A program made the translations under genes and the position numbers. Below, in pieces: positions 54,564-63,275 of a stretch of DNA of 64,000 nt. The DNA is from Arthrobacter sp. PAMC25564 (lineage in GTDB: Bacteria; Actinomycetota; Actinomycetes; Actinomycetales; Micrococcaceae), in contig NZ_CP039290.1 of assembly GCF_004798705.1 (NCBI RefSeq), positions 1,736,001 through 1,800,000 of the forward strand. The letters are read 5' to 3'. The notes under the pieces were generated by a model. That model was not told the DNA's origin, ran no database searches, and worked only from the letters and a program-made list of their open reading frames with translations. The first letter of the stretch is position 1. Each line of letters opens with the position of its first letter.

Positions 54564-55451
54564 CTAGGCTCCGAGCGGCGCGGCGGCCACCGTCGGTGTG
54601 GTCGGCGACTTTGACCCGCCGGCCGGTTCCACCGTGATGCCCAGGGACGCGGCCGAGGCAATGCCCTTGACGACGGCCGGCTTGGCCAGTGCTTGGGCAT
54701 CCATCAGGCCCTGCGAAACCGGCGCGGAGCCGTCCTTGGGGATCAGCCACATCTGGTAGACCTTGCCGGCCGGTGGTGCCGGGACGCCGTTCATCTTGAC
54801 CACGACGGCGTCCCTTGACGAGGAAATCGTCACGGTGGCCGTACCGCCGCCGCTGACCTCGACGGTGGCCTGCCGCTTGTCGCCCGCCTGGAGCACCTGG
54901 CTGAGCGGATCGTTCTGGTTCGCCACGTAGGCGCCGACGCCCACCCCGCCGAGGGCGATCACGGCTGCGGCTGCGACGCCGATGAGCCAGTTGCGCATGC
55001 CTTGGGGGCGCCGTCGTTCCTCCCGGCGCTGGCGGGCGGCGCCGAGTTCGTCGGTGACGGGCCGTTCGGCTGGCTCGCGGATGGGTCGTGCCACCACCGG
55101 AGGCGGGGACTGGCCGGCAGCGGGGCCGCCGCCAGGCAACTGCCGTGCCGGCTGGGCCGGCAGGGAAGCCACGATCCGGTCAAAGAGCCCGGCCGGTGGT
55201 TCCTCCTCGGCCGTGAAACTGGTGGCGAGCGTTTCCCGGGCCTGGCGCACGCGCTCGTTGAAGGCATTCCGCTCGACCGGCGGTGCCGTGGCGAGGTAGT
55301 GCTCGATCTCGGCGCGTTCGGCGTCGTCGACGGCGTTCAGCGCGTAGACCTCGGCGAGGTCAACCGCGCGTCCCGAGGTGAGGTCGGTGGCGATATGGGC
55401 CGTGAAGCCGCCGGGGACGCGGCCGTTGCCCTGGATGTTCATGTCGGTCAA
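54564..55451 (-). CDS. Anti-sigma factor, RskA-like
   Basis: A 295-aa membrane-anchored anti-sigma factor. Residues 1-90 form the sigma-binding helical domain (EVYALNAVDDAERAEIEHYL, ERNAFNERVRQARETLATSF), followed by a Pro-rich linker. One TM helix lies at about 155-175 (NWLIGVAAAAVIALGGVGVG). The extracytoplasmic domain contains VVVKMNGVPAPPAGKVYQMW, typical of RskA. TTG start one base after the sigma gene stop; an ATG 9 bp further in is an alternative. It likely holds the adjacent sigma factor inactive. Confidence 0.9.
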   Translation of the reverse strand: MTDMNIQGNGRVPGGFTAHIATDLTSGRAVDLAEVYALNAVDDAERAEIEHYLATAPPVERNAFNERVRQARETLATSFTAEEEPPAGLFDRIVASLPAQPARQLPGGGPAAGQSPPPVVARPIREPAERPVTDELGAARQRREERRRPQGMRNWLIGVAAAAVIALGGVGVGAYVANQNDPLSQVLQAGDKRQATVEVSGGGTATVTISSSRDAVVVKMNGVPAPPAGKVYQMWLIPKDGSAPVSQGLMDAQALAKPAVVKGIASAASLGITVEPAGGSKSPTTPTVAAAPLGA

Positions 55452-55452
55452 C

Positions 55453-56172
55453 TCAACTCACCCCCAGACAGGTCTTCAGCCGGATCAGTCCGTCGCGGAT
55501 GCGGGACTTGATGGTGGGGATGGCCGCGTTGAGCTTTTCTGCGACTTCCCGGTAGGTGAGGCCGCCATAGTAGGCCAGCCGCACCGATTCCTGTTGCGTA
55601 TCGGTCAGCGTCTCCAGGCAGCGCACGACGGCCTCGGCTTCGAGCCGGCTGCCGACCTCGTCGGAGACGGAGTCGTGGTCGATCTCCTGGCTGCTGGCGC
55701 CGTATTTGGCTTCCCTGTCGGTGGACGACTGGGAGGAGCGGACCTTGTCCACGGCACGGCGGTGCGAGATGGTCATGAGCCACGCGAGCGGGCTGCCCGC
55801 CTCGGGGTTGAACCTGGACGCATTCTGCCAGACCTGGAGGAACACCTCCTGGGTCGTGTCCTCGCTGAGTTCCAGATCGATCAGGACCCGGCGGGCCATG
55901 CCGAAAACGCGCCGTGAGGTGAGCTGATAGAACTCGGCAAAGGCCGGCTGGTCACCCTGGGCAATCCGTTCCAGCAACGTCCCCAGCCGGTGGTTCAGCT
56001 CGGTTGCGGTGCCTGGCGGAGCGGCGCCCCCGGGGTTCGGGGCATTGGGAGTTTCCATCACCTCCAAGCATAAGGGGCCTGCCTCCGATCCCGGGTACGG
56101 ATTCGCGGGTCCCGGGGCGTGGCCGCCCGTTACCTGCCGGGCCGGGCGCCGGTCCGCCTGCGTTGTTGCCAC
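55453..56172 (-). CDS. sigK: ECF sigma factor, SigK-like
   Basis: Sigma-70 ECF factor with region 2 (FYQLTSRRVFGMARRVLIDL, TTQEVFLQVWQNASRFNP, LAWLMTISHRRAVDKVR) and region 4 (LTDTQQESVRLAYYGGLTY-REVAEKL, IPTIKSRIRDGLIRLK). I used the GTG at 56172, which has GAGGAG 6 nt upstream (239 aa). The ATG at 56058 (METPNAPNPGG) is closer to family length, but its GGAGG is only 2 nt away. Operon with the RskA-like anti-sigma gene. Confidence 0.9.
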   Translation of the reverse strand: MATTQADRRPARQVTGGHAPGPANPYPGSEAGPLCLEVMETPNAPNPGGAAPPGTATELNHRLGTLLERIAQGDQPAFAEFYQLTSRRVFGMARRVLIDLELSEDTTQEVFLQVWQNASRFNPEAGSPLAWLMTISHRRAVDKVRSSQSSTDREAKYGASSQEIDHDSVSDEVGSRLEAEAVVRCLETLTDTQQESVRLAYYGGLTYREVAEKLNAAIPTIKSRIRDGLIRLKTCLGVS

Positions 56173-56286
56173 CTGCCGCTCCTCGCTCCCGTCCCCGCTC
56201 CGCTTGTATGGTCTTCAAAGGGGATTCGGTGCCGCGGGGGAGCCGGATGGGAGCGGCCGCGGGAATTCCTTCCCTTGGTTCGCGGT

Positions 56287-56754
56287 CTAGAGCCGGGCGC
56301 CGGCGAACCCGTTCTGGCGCCACGCCTCGTAGACGGCAATGGATGCCGCGTTCGCAAGGTTCAGGGAGCGCAGGGCCGGCAGCATCGGCAGGCGGACACG
56401 GGAGGTCACGCGCGGGTCGTGCTTGAGCTCCTCCGGGAGCCCCACGGATTCGCGGCCGAACAGCAGGACGTCCCCGGGGCGGTAGCTGATATCCGTATAG
56501 GAGGCCTCGCCGTCGGACGTGAAGGCAAAAACACGCTCCGGTTGCAGGGCCGCCCAGGCCGCGTCGATGTCCGGGTGCACCGATACGACGGCGAGGTCGT
56601 GGTAATCGAGCCCGGCCCGCCGAAGCTTGGCGTCGGAAAAATCAAAGCCCAGGGGCTCCACCAGGTGCAGTTCGGCGCCGGTGATGGCGGCGAGCCGGAT
56701 GGCGTTGCCGGTATTGCCGGGAATTTCGGGGGTGTGGAAGAGGATGCGGAACAC
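56287..56754 (-). CDS. trmL: tRNA (cytidine(34)-2'-O)-methyltransferase TrmL
   Basis: A 155-aa SPOUT methyltransferase acting on the wobble base of leucine tRNAs. ILFHTPEIPGNTGNAIRLAA, the LHLVEPLGFDFSDAKLRRAG block, LLFGRESVGLPEEL, and the knot segment LPALRSLNLANAASIAVYEA are all intact. GTG start. Stands alone on the minus strand. Confidence 0.95.
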   Translation of the reverse strand: MFRILFHTPEIPGNTGNAIRLAAITGAELHLVEPLGFDFSDAKLRRAGLDYHDLAVVSVHPDIDAAWAALQPERVFAFTSDGEASYTDISYRPGDVLLFGRESVGLPEELKHDPRVTSRVRLPMLPALRSLNLANAASIAVYEAWRQNGFAGARL

Positions 56755-56846
56755 CTTCCCATCCTAGCGAGCCGACGTCGGCCCGCCGTCGCGCCGTTGG
56801 ACAGGGGCGCCGTCAGGCAGCGGCGCCGCCAGACGGCGCAAAGCCG

Positions 56847-57812
56847 CTAGTGCATGCCACGCAGCAGCCTGGCGAGCACGGGAACGTTGACGGTGTTCGG
56901 CGCGGGGCCGGAGTTCAGGAACTGCTTGAGCCCGCGGGCCAGGCCGGCGGCGTTGACCACCTGGACCATGTCCTGGCTGCCGCCGGACGTACGGCGGTGC
57001 TGGTCGATGACCGGCTGGTGCAGGTTCCCATCGGTGCTGTGGACGACGGTCCACCCGGTGACATTGAGCTCCGGGAAGATGTCCTGCATCCGGCGCACCA
57101 CGTGGGCCAGCTGAGGCGGGGCGATCGACCGTCCACCGTGGGTCAGTGTGCTGCCGTTCCAGGCATAGGCACCGGGCGGCAGAAGCATGGACCCGATGAT
57201 CGCCATCCGGTAACCGGCGAGCAGGGCGTGGTCGATGTGGCTGTTGTCCGCCGGTGACTGCAGCCCGTTGATAAGGCGCGCGGCCGGGATGGCGGGGAGG
57301 ATCTGCCGGCTGATGAGCTGCACCGTCCGCATTTCGCGCTGGATCCTTGCCTCGGCACCGAAGATCCCGCGCTTGCGGGGGAGGCCGTGGATCTGCTGCC
57401 GCGCCACGTCCTCGGGGATGAGCGGCATCTGGCCGGCTTGGGCGAACTGCTCGAACGGCGGCACAAAGACGGGGGCGTCGGCGGCGGTATTCCGCGGCGT
57501 GTTGGGCCGGCGCACATTGGCGGAAGCATGGCTGCCTGCCGCGGGGGCGTCAAAGTGCGCCCCTTCATCGCCGGGGGCCGTGGAATAGGAGCCGCGGAGG
57601 CCGCTGCCGTAGGACCGGTCGTATTCGGCGCGCCGTTTCGCGTCGATCAGGGTCTCATAGGCGAGGGTCACGCGCCGGAAGGCCGCGGGGTCGCCGCCGT
57701 GATCGGGGTGCGAGAGGCGGGCGGCCTTGCGGTAGGCCACCTTGATCTCCTTGTCCGTGGCCGTCACCGGGATCCGGAGGACCTGGTAGTGCGAGCTGTT
57801 GCCCTGCGTCAA
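56847..57812 (-). CDS. J-domain protein (DnaJ-like co-chaperone)
   Basis: A 321-aa protein with an N-terminal J domain at residues 7-70: YQVLRIPVTATDKEIKVAYR, the Hsp70-contacting HPD in ARLSHPDHGGD, and FRRVTLAYETLIDAKRRAEYD. It lacks the G/F and zinc-finger regions of DnaJ. Residues 110-320 form an unknown domain with VFVPPFEQFAQAGQMPLIPE. TTG start with AAGGA 8 nt upstream. Possibly a specialised DnaK partner; its client is unknown. Confidence 0.87.
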   Translation of the reverse strand: MTQGNSSHYQVLRIPVTATDKEIKVAYRKAARLSHPDHGGDPAAFRRVTLAYETLIDAKRRAEYDRSYGSGLRGSYSTAPGDEGAHFDAPAAGSHASANVRRPNTPRNTAADAPVFVPPFEQFAQAGQMPLIPEDVARQQIHGLPRKRGIFGAEARIQREMRTVQLISRQILPAIPAARLINGLQSPADNSHIDHALLAGYRMAIIGSMLLPPGAYAWNGSTLTHGGRSIAPPQLAHVVRRMQDIFPELNVTGWTVVHSTDGNLHQPVIDQHRRTSGGSQDMVQVVNAAGLARGLKQFLNSGPAPNTVNVPVLARLLRGMH

Positions 57813-57934
57813 GCAAGAATCCTTCTGTTGATGGTGCCAGCGCGTTCTGGACCTCCGGCCTGGCCAGTTTAACCGGCTGGAAGACTAACGTCCGCGCGGG
57901 CCCCGAAGGTTCCCGACGGCATCGCGGGGCCAAC

Positions 57935-57982
57935 TGCCGAAGAAGGCCGCCATCCGGACCGGCATTCCGGCCTTCTTCGGCA
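57935..57982 (-). terminator. Perfect hairpin between the J-domain and DoxX-like genes
   Basis: TGCCGAAGAAGGCCG pairs exactly with CGGCCTTCTTCGGCA, 18-nt loop. It lies 45 bp past the end of the DoxX-like gene (minus strand). No U-tract; terminator or repeat element. Confidence 0.75.
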
Positions 57983-58026
57983 AATGGGCTGCGAGCGAGC
58001 CTGCGAATGAGCCGGCGGGGAACCGG

Positions 58027-58437
58027 TCAGCGGGCTTTGGGCGAGAGCCTGTTCAGCGCCAGAGCCGCCACCAGCAGGCCGAAGTCGCGAAGGGCGACGT
58101 CGAAGAAGCTGCCCAGGATGAGGAGGTTGACGATGATGCCCAGCAGCCAGACTGCCACGAGCAACGATCCGAACCGCGGCCTGAACGCCACCGCCAGGCC
58201 GGCGATGACCTCAACCACCCCGACGATGTACATGATGCTGTGCGCGGGCATCGGGACGACGGACGTGGCGACGGGTGCCAGGTACATGGTCCAGTCGGTC
58301 AACAGGTTGGTGAATTTGTCCAGGCCGAAGATGATCGGTGCCACGGTGAACACCGTCCGCAACAGCAGGAAGGCCTGCCGCTCGGGTGCGGCGGCGAGCA
58401 GGGATGGACGTGTCGAGAGGGCTGGGGAAGATTTCAT
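58027..58437 (-). CDS. DoxX-like small membrane protein
   Basis: A 136-aa protein with four hydrophobic segments: about 20-42 (FLLLRTVFTVAPIIFGLDKF), 55-72, 78-100 (SIMYIVGVVEVIAGLAVAF), and 105-130. The pattern fits the DoxX/SURF4-like family; members take part in thiol or redox handling at the membrane, but a function here is not established. It is divergent from a Cys-rich regulator gene, with a clear inverted repeat between them. Confidence 0.82.
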   Translation of the reverse strand: MKSSPALSTRPSLLAAAPERQAFLLLRTVFTVAPIIFGLDKFTNLLTDWTMYLAPVATSVVPMPAHSIMYIVGVVEVIAGLAVAFRPRFGSLLVAVWLLGIIVNLLILGSFFDVALRDFGLLVAALALNRLSPKAR

Positions 58438-58446
58438 AGCGACTCC

Positions 58447-58475
58447 TTCTAAAAGTAGATAGGTTGATTTTAGAA
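58447..58475. promoter_or_regulatory. Operator-like inverted repeat between the DoxX gene and the regulator
   Basis: TTCTAAAA (58447-58454) and TTTTAGAA (58468-58475) are exact inverse copies with a 13-nt spacer, centres 21 bp apart (two helical turns). A third half-site TTTTTAGA begins at 58505. All lie in the 89-bp gap between divergent genes, which is AT-rich. Confidence 0.7.
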
Positions 58476-58526
58476 TGGAGAAGGAAGTTAAGCAATGAAT
58501 CTTGTTTTTAGAGTTAGGGTGAATTC

Positions 58527-59228
58527 ATGAACCGAGTCCCGTGGATCCGCAGGATTGCGGCCCTCGCTTCGCTGGGCGATGAGACCCGCCGGCGGCTGTT
58601 CGATTTCGTCGCGTCGGCGGAGGACGCCGTCGGCCGCGACGATGCCGCCGGCGCCCTCGGCCTGGCCCGGAGCACGGCGTCATTCCACCTGGACCGGCTG
58701 GTCCAGGACGGCCTGCTGGCCGTGGAGTTCCGGAAACTCGGCGGCCGCGAAGGTCCCGGCTCCGGACGCCCGGCCAAGCTCTACCGGGCCGCCGTCCAGG
58801 AGGTGGCCGCCTCGGTCCCGGACCGGAACTATGATCTTGCCGCCGAGCTGCTGGTCGCCGCCGTCGAAGCCTCGACCGCCGACGGCGTCCCCGCCCGCGA
58901 GGCGCTGCTCCGGGCTGCCTACACCCGGGGCCAGGCGGCGGCCCAGGCTGCCGCCGCTACGGAAGGCTTCGCGGAGTTCCTCGCGGCGGCGGGGTACCGG
59001 CCGGAGAGCGACGGCGAGGGCGGCCTGATCCTGCTGAACTGCCCCTTCCACCGCCTTGCCGCGGGCCATACCGACGTGGTCTGCGCCATGAACGGAGCCT
59101 TCCTCAACGGGGCCGCCGCCGGCTGCGGCGTCGCCCCGGGCCGGGTCGAGGCACTCGACGTCGAGGGCCTCAGGGCGTGCGGAGCCGCCCGGCCGGGTCA
59201 GTGCTGCGCCAGGATCAGGCCGCTCTGA
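58527..59228 (+). CDS. Winged-helix regulator with a Cys-rich C-terminal (Fe-S-like) domain
   Basis: A 233-aa protein. N-terminal ArsR/MarR-type HTH: LGDETRRRLFDFVASAEDAV, LARSTASFHLDRLVQDGLL, then a wing with GREGPGSGRPAKLYR. The C-terminal half has cysteines in ILLNCPFHRLA, DVVCAMNGAF, AAGCGVAPG, RACGAA and GQCCARI. The spacings C-x13-C-x13-C recall the [Fe-S]-binding region of SufR-type sensors. A redox- or iron-sulfur-sensing repressor of itself and the DoxX-like gene is the likely role (inference). Confidence 0.85.
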   Translation: MNRVPWIRRIAALASLGDETRRRLFDFVASAEDAVGRDDAAGALGLARSTASFHLDRLVQDGLLAVEFRKLGGREGPGSGRPAKLYRAAVQEVAASVPDRNYDLAAELLVAAVEASTADGVPAREALLRAAYTRGQAAAQAAAATEGFAEFLAAAGYRPESDGEGGLILLNCPFHRLAAGHTDVVCAMNGAFLNGAAAGCGVAPGRVEALDVEGLRACGAARPGQCCARIRPL

Positions 59229-59257
59229 AGCCCGGCTTCGTACTACACCGCCGCAGG

Positions 59258-59263
59258 TAGAAT
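59258..59263 (+). promoter_or_regulatory. -10 box of the cysteine desulfurase, probable leaderless start
   Basis: TAGAAT ends 6 nt before the GTG start at 59270, so the first transcribed base should be at or next to that codon. No Shine-Dalgarno is present. Confidence 0.55.
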
Positions 59264-59269
59264 TGGCCT

Positions 59270-60499
59270 GTGCCCGTATATCTGGATCATGCCGCCACCA
59301 CGTCCCTCGCCCCGGAGGCCCTGGCTGCACTGACGCGCGAGTTGTCCAGGACCGGCAACCCGTCCTCGCTGCACGGCTCCGGCCGCCGGGCCCGCCGGTC
59401 CGTGGAGGACGCCCGTGAAACGCTCGCAGCGGCCGCAGGGGCACACCCCTCGGAAGTGATTTTCACCTCCGGCGGCACAGAGGCGGACAACCTCGCGGTC
59501 AAGGGCCTGTACTGGGCACGGCAGGCCGAGGACCCGAAGCGCACACGCATCTTGTGCTCCGCCGTCGAACACCACGCTGTCCTTGACGCCGTGGAGTGGC
59601 TCGGACGGCATGAAGGCGCCGACGTCCGCTGGCTTCCCGTGGACGCCGACGGCGTCGTGGACCTGGCCGTGCTCGAGTCCGAGCTCTCACGCGACCCGGA
59701 ATCGATCGCGCTGGTCACCGTGATGTGGGCCAACAACGAAGTCGGCACCATCCAGCCCATTGCCGAGATCGTCGCCCTGGCCCACAGTGCCGGTGTTCCG
59801 GTGCACGCCGACGCCGTCCAGGCCTTCGGCTCCGTTCCCGTGGACTTCCGCGGCACCGGCCTGGACGCCATGTCCATCTCCGGGCACAAGATCGGCGGCC
59901 CGGTGGGGGTGGGTGCCCTGGTCCTGGGACGTGCGGTGACGCTGACCCCGGTCCAGCATGGCGGGGGACAAGAGCGCGATGTCCGCTCGGGCACCCTGGA
60001 CACCGCCTCGATTGCGGCCTTCGCCGCCGCAGCCGGGGCTGCCGCCGCGAGGCTCCCCGAAGAAGCCGCCCGGATCGCGGCCCTGCGGGACCGGCTGATC
60101 GACGGCGTCCTCGAGGCGGTGCCCGAGGCGGTGCTGCGCGGCGCCCCGGCGGCCGGACGGCTGCCCGGTAACGCGCATTTCACCTTCCCCGGCTGCGAGG
60201 GTGATTCGCTGCTTTTCCTGCTGGACCTGGCCGGGGTGGAATCGTCCACCGGATCGGCCTGCACCGCGGGGGTTCCGCGGCCCTCCCATGTGCTGCTGGC
60301 CATGGGCCTGGACGAGGAGACGGCCCGGGGCGCGCAGCGTTTCACCCTGGGGCATTCCTCCACCGGGGCCGACGTCGACGCGCTGCTGGCCGCCCTCCCC
60401 GGCGCCTACACCCGCGCGCGCCAGGCCGGCATGGCCGGGCACGAATCGACCATCCAGACCGCCGGCACGGTGGCCCGTCAGGCATCCGGCAGGAGCTGA
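59270..60499 (+). CDS. Cysteine desulfurase (NifS/IscS family)
   Basis: A 409-aa PLP enzyme releasing sulfur from cysteine. MPVYLDHAATTSLAPEALAA, EVIFTSGGTEADNLAVKG, VMWANNEVGTIQPIAEI and PVHADAVQAFG precede the PLP lysine in MSISGHKIGGPVG; the persulfide cysteine is in ESSTGSACTAGVPRPSHVL. GTG start, probably leaderless. In actinobacteria this gene commonly precedes mnmA, which lies 1.5 kb on, so it likely feeds tRNA thiolation. Its end overlaps the convergent FAD oxidoreductase by 22 bp. Confidence 0.94.
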   Translation: MPVYLDHAATTSLAPEALAALTRELSRTGNPSSLHGSGRRARRSVEDARETLAAAAGAHPSEVIFTSGGTEADNLAVKGLYWARQAEDPKRTRILCSAVEHHAVLDAVEWLGRHEGADVRWLPVDADGVVDLAVLESELSRDPESIALVTVMWANNEVGTIQPIAEIVALAHSAGVPVHADAVQAFGSVPVDFRGTGLDAMSISGHKIGGPVGVGALVLGRAVTLTPVQHGGGQERDVRSGTLDTASIAAFAAAAGAAAARLPEEAARIAALRDRLIDGVLEAVPEAVLRGAPAAGRLPGNAHFTFPGCEGDSLLFLLDLAGVESSTGSACTAGVPRPSHVLLAMGLDEETARGAQRFTLGHSSTGADVDALLAALPGAYTRARQAGMAGHESTIQTAGTVARQASGRS

Positions 60500-61722
60500 G
60501 CCAGCGGCGTCGAAGCGTCCGCGAGGACATCAGGGCTGACGGCGGTGCGTGCACCGATGAGTGCCTTGATCGCCTTCTGGGGTTTGTCGGCCCGCGGCCA
60601 GTTCACGCTCATCCCCGCGACCACCCGACCGCCACGCCGCCAGAACGCGATGAATTCGCGTCCCTCGAGCGAACCGCGGATTACCGGTGGCCCGGAGATG
60701 AGTGTCGGGAAGCCGGAATACTCCATGCTGACGTCGTACTGGTCCGTATAGAAATACGGGACCGTGTCCAGCACCGCGTCCTGGCCGAGCATGGCCCGGG
60801 CCGCCACCTTTCCGCCGTTCAATGCATTGGACCAGTGCTCGCTGCGGTGGTGCTCCCCGGTGAAGGGGTGCAGCGCGTTGGCGACGTCGCCCGCCGCGTA
60901 GATCCCGGGCGCATCCGTCCGCAGCGAGGCATCGGTGAGGATGCCATTCTGCAGCCCGATTCCCGCGTCCGCGGCGAGCGAGACCTCAGGGGCCACGCCC
61001 ACAGCAATCACCACCAGGTCTGCGGGCAGGACTTCGCCGGCGTCGGTGACCACCCCGGTCACCCGCCCCGACTGTCCGGTGATTTCCGCGGCCGCGGCCG
61101 GAAGCCGGAAGCGCACGCCGCGGGCCTCGTGCAGCGAGCGGAAGAAGCCGCCCAGTTCGCGGCCGATCGCGGCGCCCAGCGGCACCTCCTCCAGCCCCAG
61201 CAGGGTCACGGTGTTGCCGTAGCCGCGGGCGGCGGCTGCCAGTTCCATCCCGATCCAGCCAGAGCCGATCATCACCACGTTCCGGCCGCCCCCGGCGAGG
61301 ATCCCGCGGAGCCGGCGGCTGTCCTCCACGGTCCGGAACGTGCCGACCCCGTCCAGCCCGCTTCCCCGCAAGGCAAGGGAGCGCGGGGCTGACCCGGTGG
61401 CGAGCAGCAGCGAGGCATACTCCAGCCGGCCGCCGCCGGCCAGGCGCACGGTGCGGTCGCCCGGATCGATTCCGGCGACCGGAGCGCCCAGCCGGAGCTC
61501 GACGTCGTTCTCCCCGTACCATTGCGCCGGCACCACCGGCAGGGCTTCCTCGCCGGCCTTGCCGAGCAGGTACTCCTTCGACAGTGGCGGGCGCAGGTAG
61601 GGAGGGTGGGCCTCTTTGGCCAGCACAACTACCGGCCCGGCGAAACCCTCCGCGCGGAGGGTCTTTGCGGCGGTCGCGCCGGCCAGGCCGCCGCCCACGA
61701 TCACGATGGTTTCGCTGGTCAT
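60478..61722 (-). CDS. FAD-dependent NAD(P)H oxidoreductase (ferredoxin/rubredoxin reductase-like)
   Basis: A 414-aa two-dinucleotide-domain flavoprotein. FAD loop [47 protein letters not shown] loop [20 protein letters not shown], and [20 protein letters not shown] for the second FAD contact. The C-terminal domain ([17 protein letters not shown]) is typical of BphA4-type ferredoxin reductases. Its electron partner is not in the window. It splits the cysteine desulfurase from mnmA on the opposite strand. Confidence 0.91.
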   Translation of the reverse strand: MTSETIVIVGGGLAGATAAKTLRAEGFAGPVVVLAKEAHPPYLRPPLSKEYLLGKAGEEALPVVPAQWYGENDVELRLGAPVAGIDPGDRTVRLAGGGRLEYASLLLATGSAPRSLALRGSGLDGVGTFRTVEDSRRLRGILAGGGRNVVMIGSGWIGMELAAAARGYGNTVTLLGLEEVPLGAAIGRELGGFFRSLHEARGVRFRLPAAAAEITGQSGRVTGVVTDAGEVLPADLVVIAVGVAPEVSLAADAGIGLQNGILTDASLRTDAPGIYAAGDVANALHPFTGEHHRSEHWSNALNGGKVAARAMLGQDAVLDTVPYFYTDQYDVSMEYSGFPTLISGPPVIRGSLEGREFIAFWRRGGRVVAGMSVNWPRADKPQKAIKALIGARTAVSPDVLADASTPLAQLLPDA

Positions 61723-61833
61723 GATGGGCTCGATTCCGGCGGCCGCCCGACGTGCCGAGGCCCGCGCTGTCTTGGGATTCTAAAACCAGTCATCCTGACG
61801 TTAGAAGCGCGGGGCTCTCCCGTCAAGGGTCTT

Positions 61834-61862
61834 TTGGGGAGGATCCGGCGTGGCGATAGAAT
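61834..61862 (+). promoter_or_regulatory. mnmA promoter
   Basis: -35 TTGGGG, 17-nt spacer, -10 TAGAAT. Expected start near 61869, giving a leader of about 97 nt before the mnmA ATG. Confidence 0.45.
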
Positions 61863-61965
61863 GGGCTGGGTGTCATTGTGTTATTCCCGCGGCCCCATCA
61901 CAGACCGCAGACCTGGTCCACAGCGTGCCAGTGCCGGCAAATCCCGAACCCTAAAGAAAGCCAGT

Positions 61966-63078
61966 ATGCGAGTTCTTGCAGCCATGAGCGGCGGCGTTGA
62001 TTCCGCCGTTGCCGCCGCCCGCGCCGTTGAGGCGGGGCACGACGTCGTCGGTGTCCACCTGGCGCTCTCCCGGATGCCCGGCACCCTGCGTACCGGCAGC
62101 CGCGGCTGCTGCACGATCGAGGACTCCCGCGACGCGTGGCGGGCGTGCGATGTGTTGGGTATTCCGTACTACGTCTGGGACTTCTCCGAGCGCTTCAAGG
62201 AAGACGTCGTCCAGGACTTCATCGACGAATACGCCGCCGGCCGCACTCCCAACCCCTGCATGCGCTGCAACGAACGCATCAAGTTCGCCGCCCTGCTGGA
62301 AAAGGCGATCGCGCTGGGGTTCGACGCCGTGTGCACCGGCCACTACGCCAAGGTGATCAAGGACGCCGAAGGCAATCCCGAGCTGCACCGGGCCGCTGAC
62401 TGGGCGAAGGACCAGAGCTACGTGCTCGGCGTGCTCACGCACGAGCAGCTGAAGCACTCCATGTTCCCCCTCGCGGACACCCCTTCCAAAGCCGAGGTCC
62501 GCGCCGAGGCCGAGCGCCGCGGGCTCTCCGTGGCCAACAAACCCGACAGCCACGACATCTGCTTCATCCCCGACGGCGACACCGCCGGCTGGCTCGCCGA
62601 GAAGATCGACATGACCACCGGCGACATCGTGGACGAGTCCGGCGCGAAGGTCGGCGAGCACCCCGGCGCGAACGCCTTCACCGTCGGCCAGCGCCGCGGC
62701 CTGAAGCTGGGCACGCCCGCCGCCGACGGCAAACCGCGCTTCGTGCTGGAAATCCGGCCCAAGGAAAACAAGGTCGTCGTGGGACCCGAGGCATTGCTGG
62801 CCATCGACGAGATCCGCGGCATCAAGGTCTCCTGGGCCGGGCTGCCGATCGCCGAGGTGAACACCGGCGAGGCGTTCGACTGCTGCGCCCAGGTCCGTGC
62901 CCACGGGGACCCGGTCCCGGCCCGCGCGCGGATGGAAGCGGGGAACCTCGTCGTCACCCTGACCGAGCCGCTGCGCGGCGTTGCCCCCGGCCAGACCGTG
63001 GTCCTCTACCAGGGAACCCGGGTGCTGGGACAGGCCACCATCGACGCCGCGCGCTCGCTGCAACGCGCCGCGCTCTAG
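61966..63078 (+). CDS. mnmA: tRNA-specific 2-thiouridylase MnmA
   Basis: Inserts sulfur at position 2 of U34 in Lys, Glu and Gln tRNAs. P-loop [20 protein letters not shown], catalytic cysteine in [15 protein letters not shown], the second cysteine in [21 protein letters not shown] and [12 protein letters not shown]. 370 aa from ATG 61966. A longer in-frame reading upstream crosses the promoter and was rejected. Sulfur probably comes from the nearby cysteine desulfurase. Confidence 0.96.
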   Translation: MRVLAAMSGGVDSAVAAARAVEAGHDVVGVHLALSRMPGTLRTGSRGCCTIEDSRDAWRACDVLGIPYYVWDFSERFKEDVVQDFIDEYAAGRTPNPCMRCNERIKFAALLEKAIALGFDAVCTGHYAKVIKDAEGNPELHRAADWAKDQSYVLGVLTHEQLKHSMFPLADTPSKAEVRAEAERRGLSVANKPDSHDICFIPDGDTAGWLAEKIDMTTGDIVDESGAKVGEHPGANAFTVGQRRGLKLGTPAADGKPRFVLEIRPKENKVVVGPEALLAIDEIRGIKVSWAGLPIAEVNTGEAFDCCAQVRAHGDPVPARARMEAGNLVVTLTEPLRGVAPGQTVVLYQGTRVLGQATIDAARSLQRAAL

Positions 63079-63137
63079 CCGCCCGCCACACCGAATCCAG
63101 CGAAGGGTTCCGCCGAGCTGCGGGGCCCTTCGCCGTC

Positions 63138-63158
63138 TGTGCCCTCCGCTGGGGCACA
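63138..63158 (+). terminator. Terminator after mnmA
   Basis: TGTGCCC pairs with GGGCACA around 7 nt, followed by the T-rich CGTTAGTTGACTTTT. A second stem just before it, GCGAAGGG (63100-63107) with CCCTTCGC (63126-63133), may assist. Confidence 0.7.
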
Positions 63159-63198
63159 CGTTAGTTGACTTTTCAAGTATAAGTGCAAATGTGGATGC

Positions 63199-63220
63199 AT
63201 ACGCATATATAACTGCGTAT
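63199..63220. promoter_or_regulatory. Inverted repeat upstream of the terminal SDR
   Basis: ATACGCA and TGCGTAT, 8 nt apart, about 56 bp before the SDR start and inside an unusually AT-rich 70-bp stretch that includes TTGACT and TATATAAC promoter-like elements. Confidence 0.5.
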
Positions 63221-63275
63221 CGCGGGAACACCGGCACGACCGTGACCGCAAACCGCTTACAGATTGGACTAACTC

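Noticed and set aside
61522..61965. Longer mnmA start upstream of 61966
   Set aside because: It crosses the promoter and the start of the divergent oxidoreductase; ATG 61966 begins exactly at the MnmA fold ([10 protein letters not shown]).
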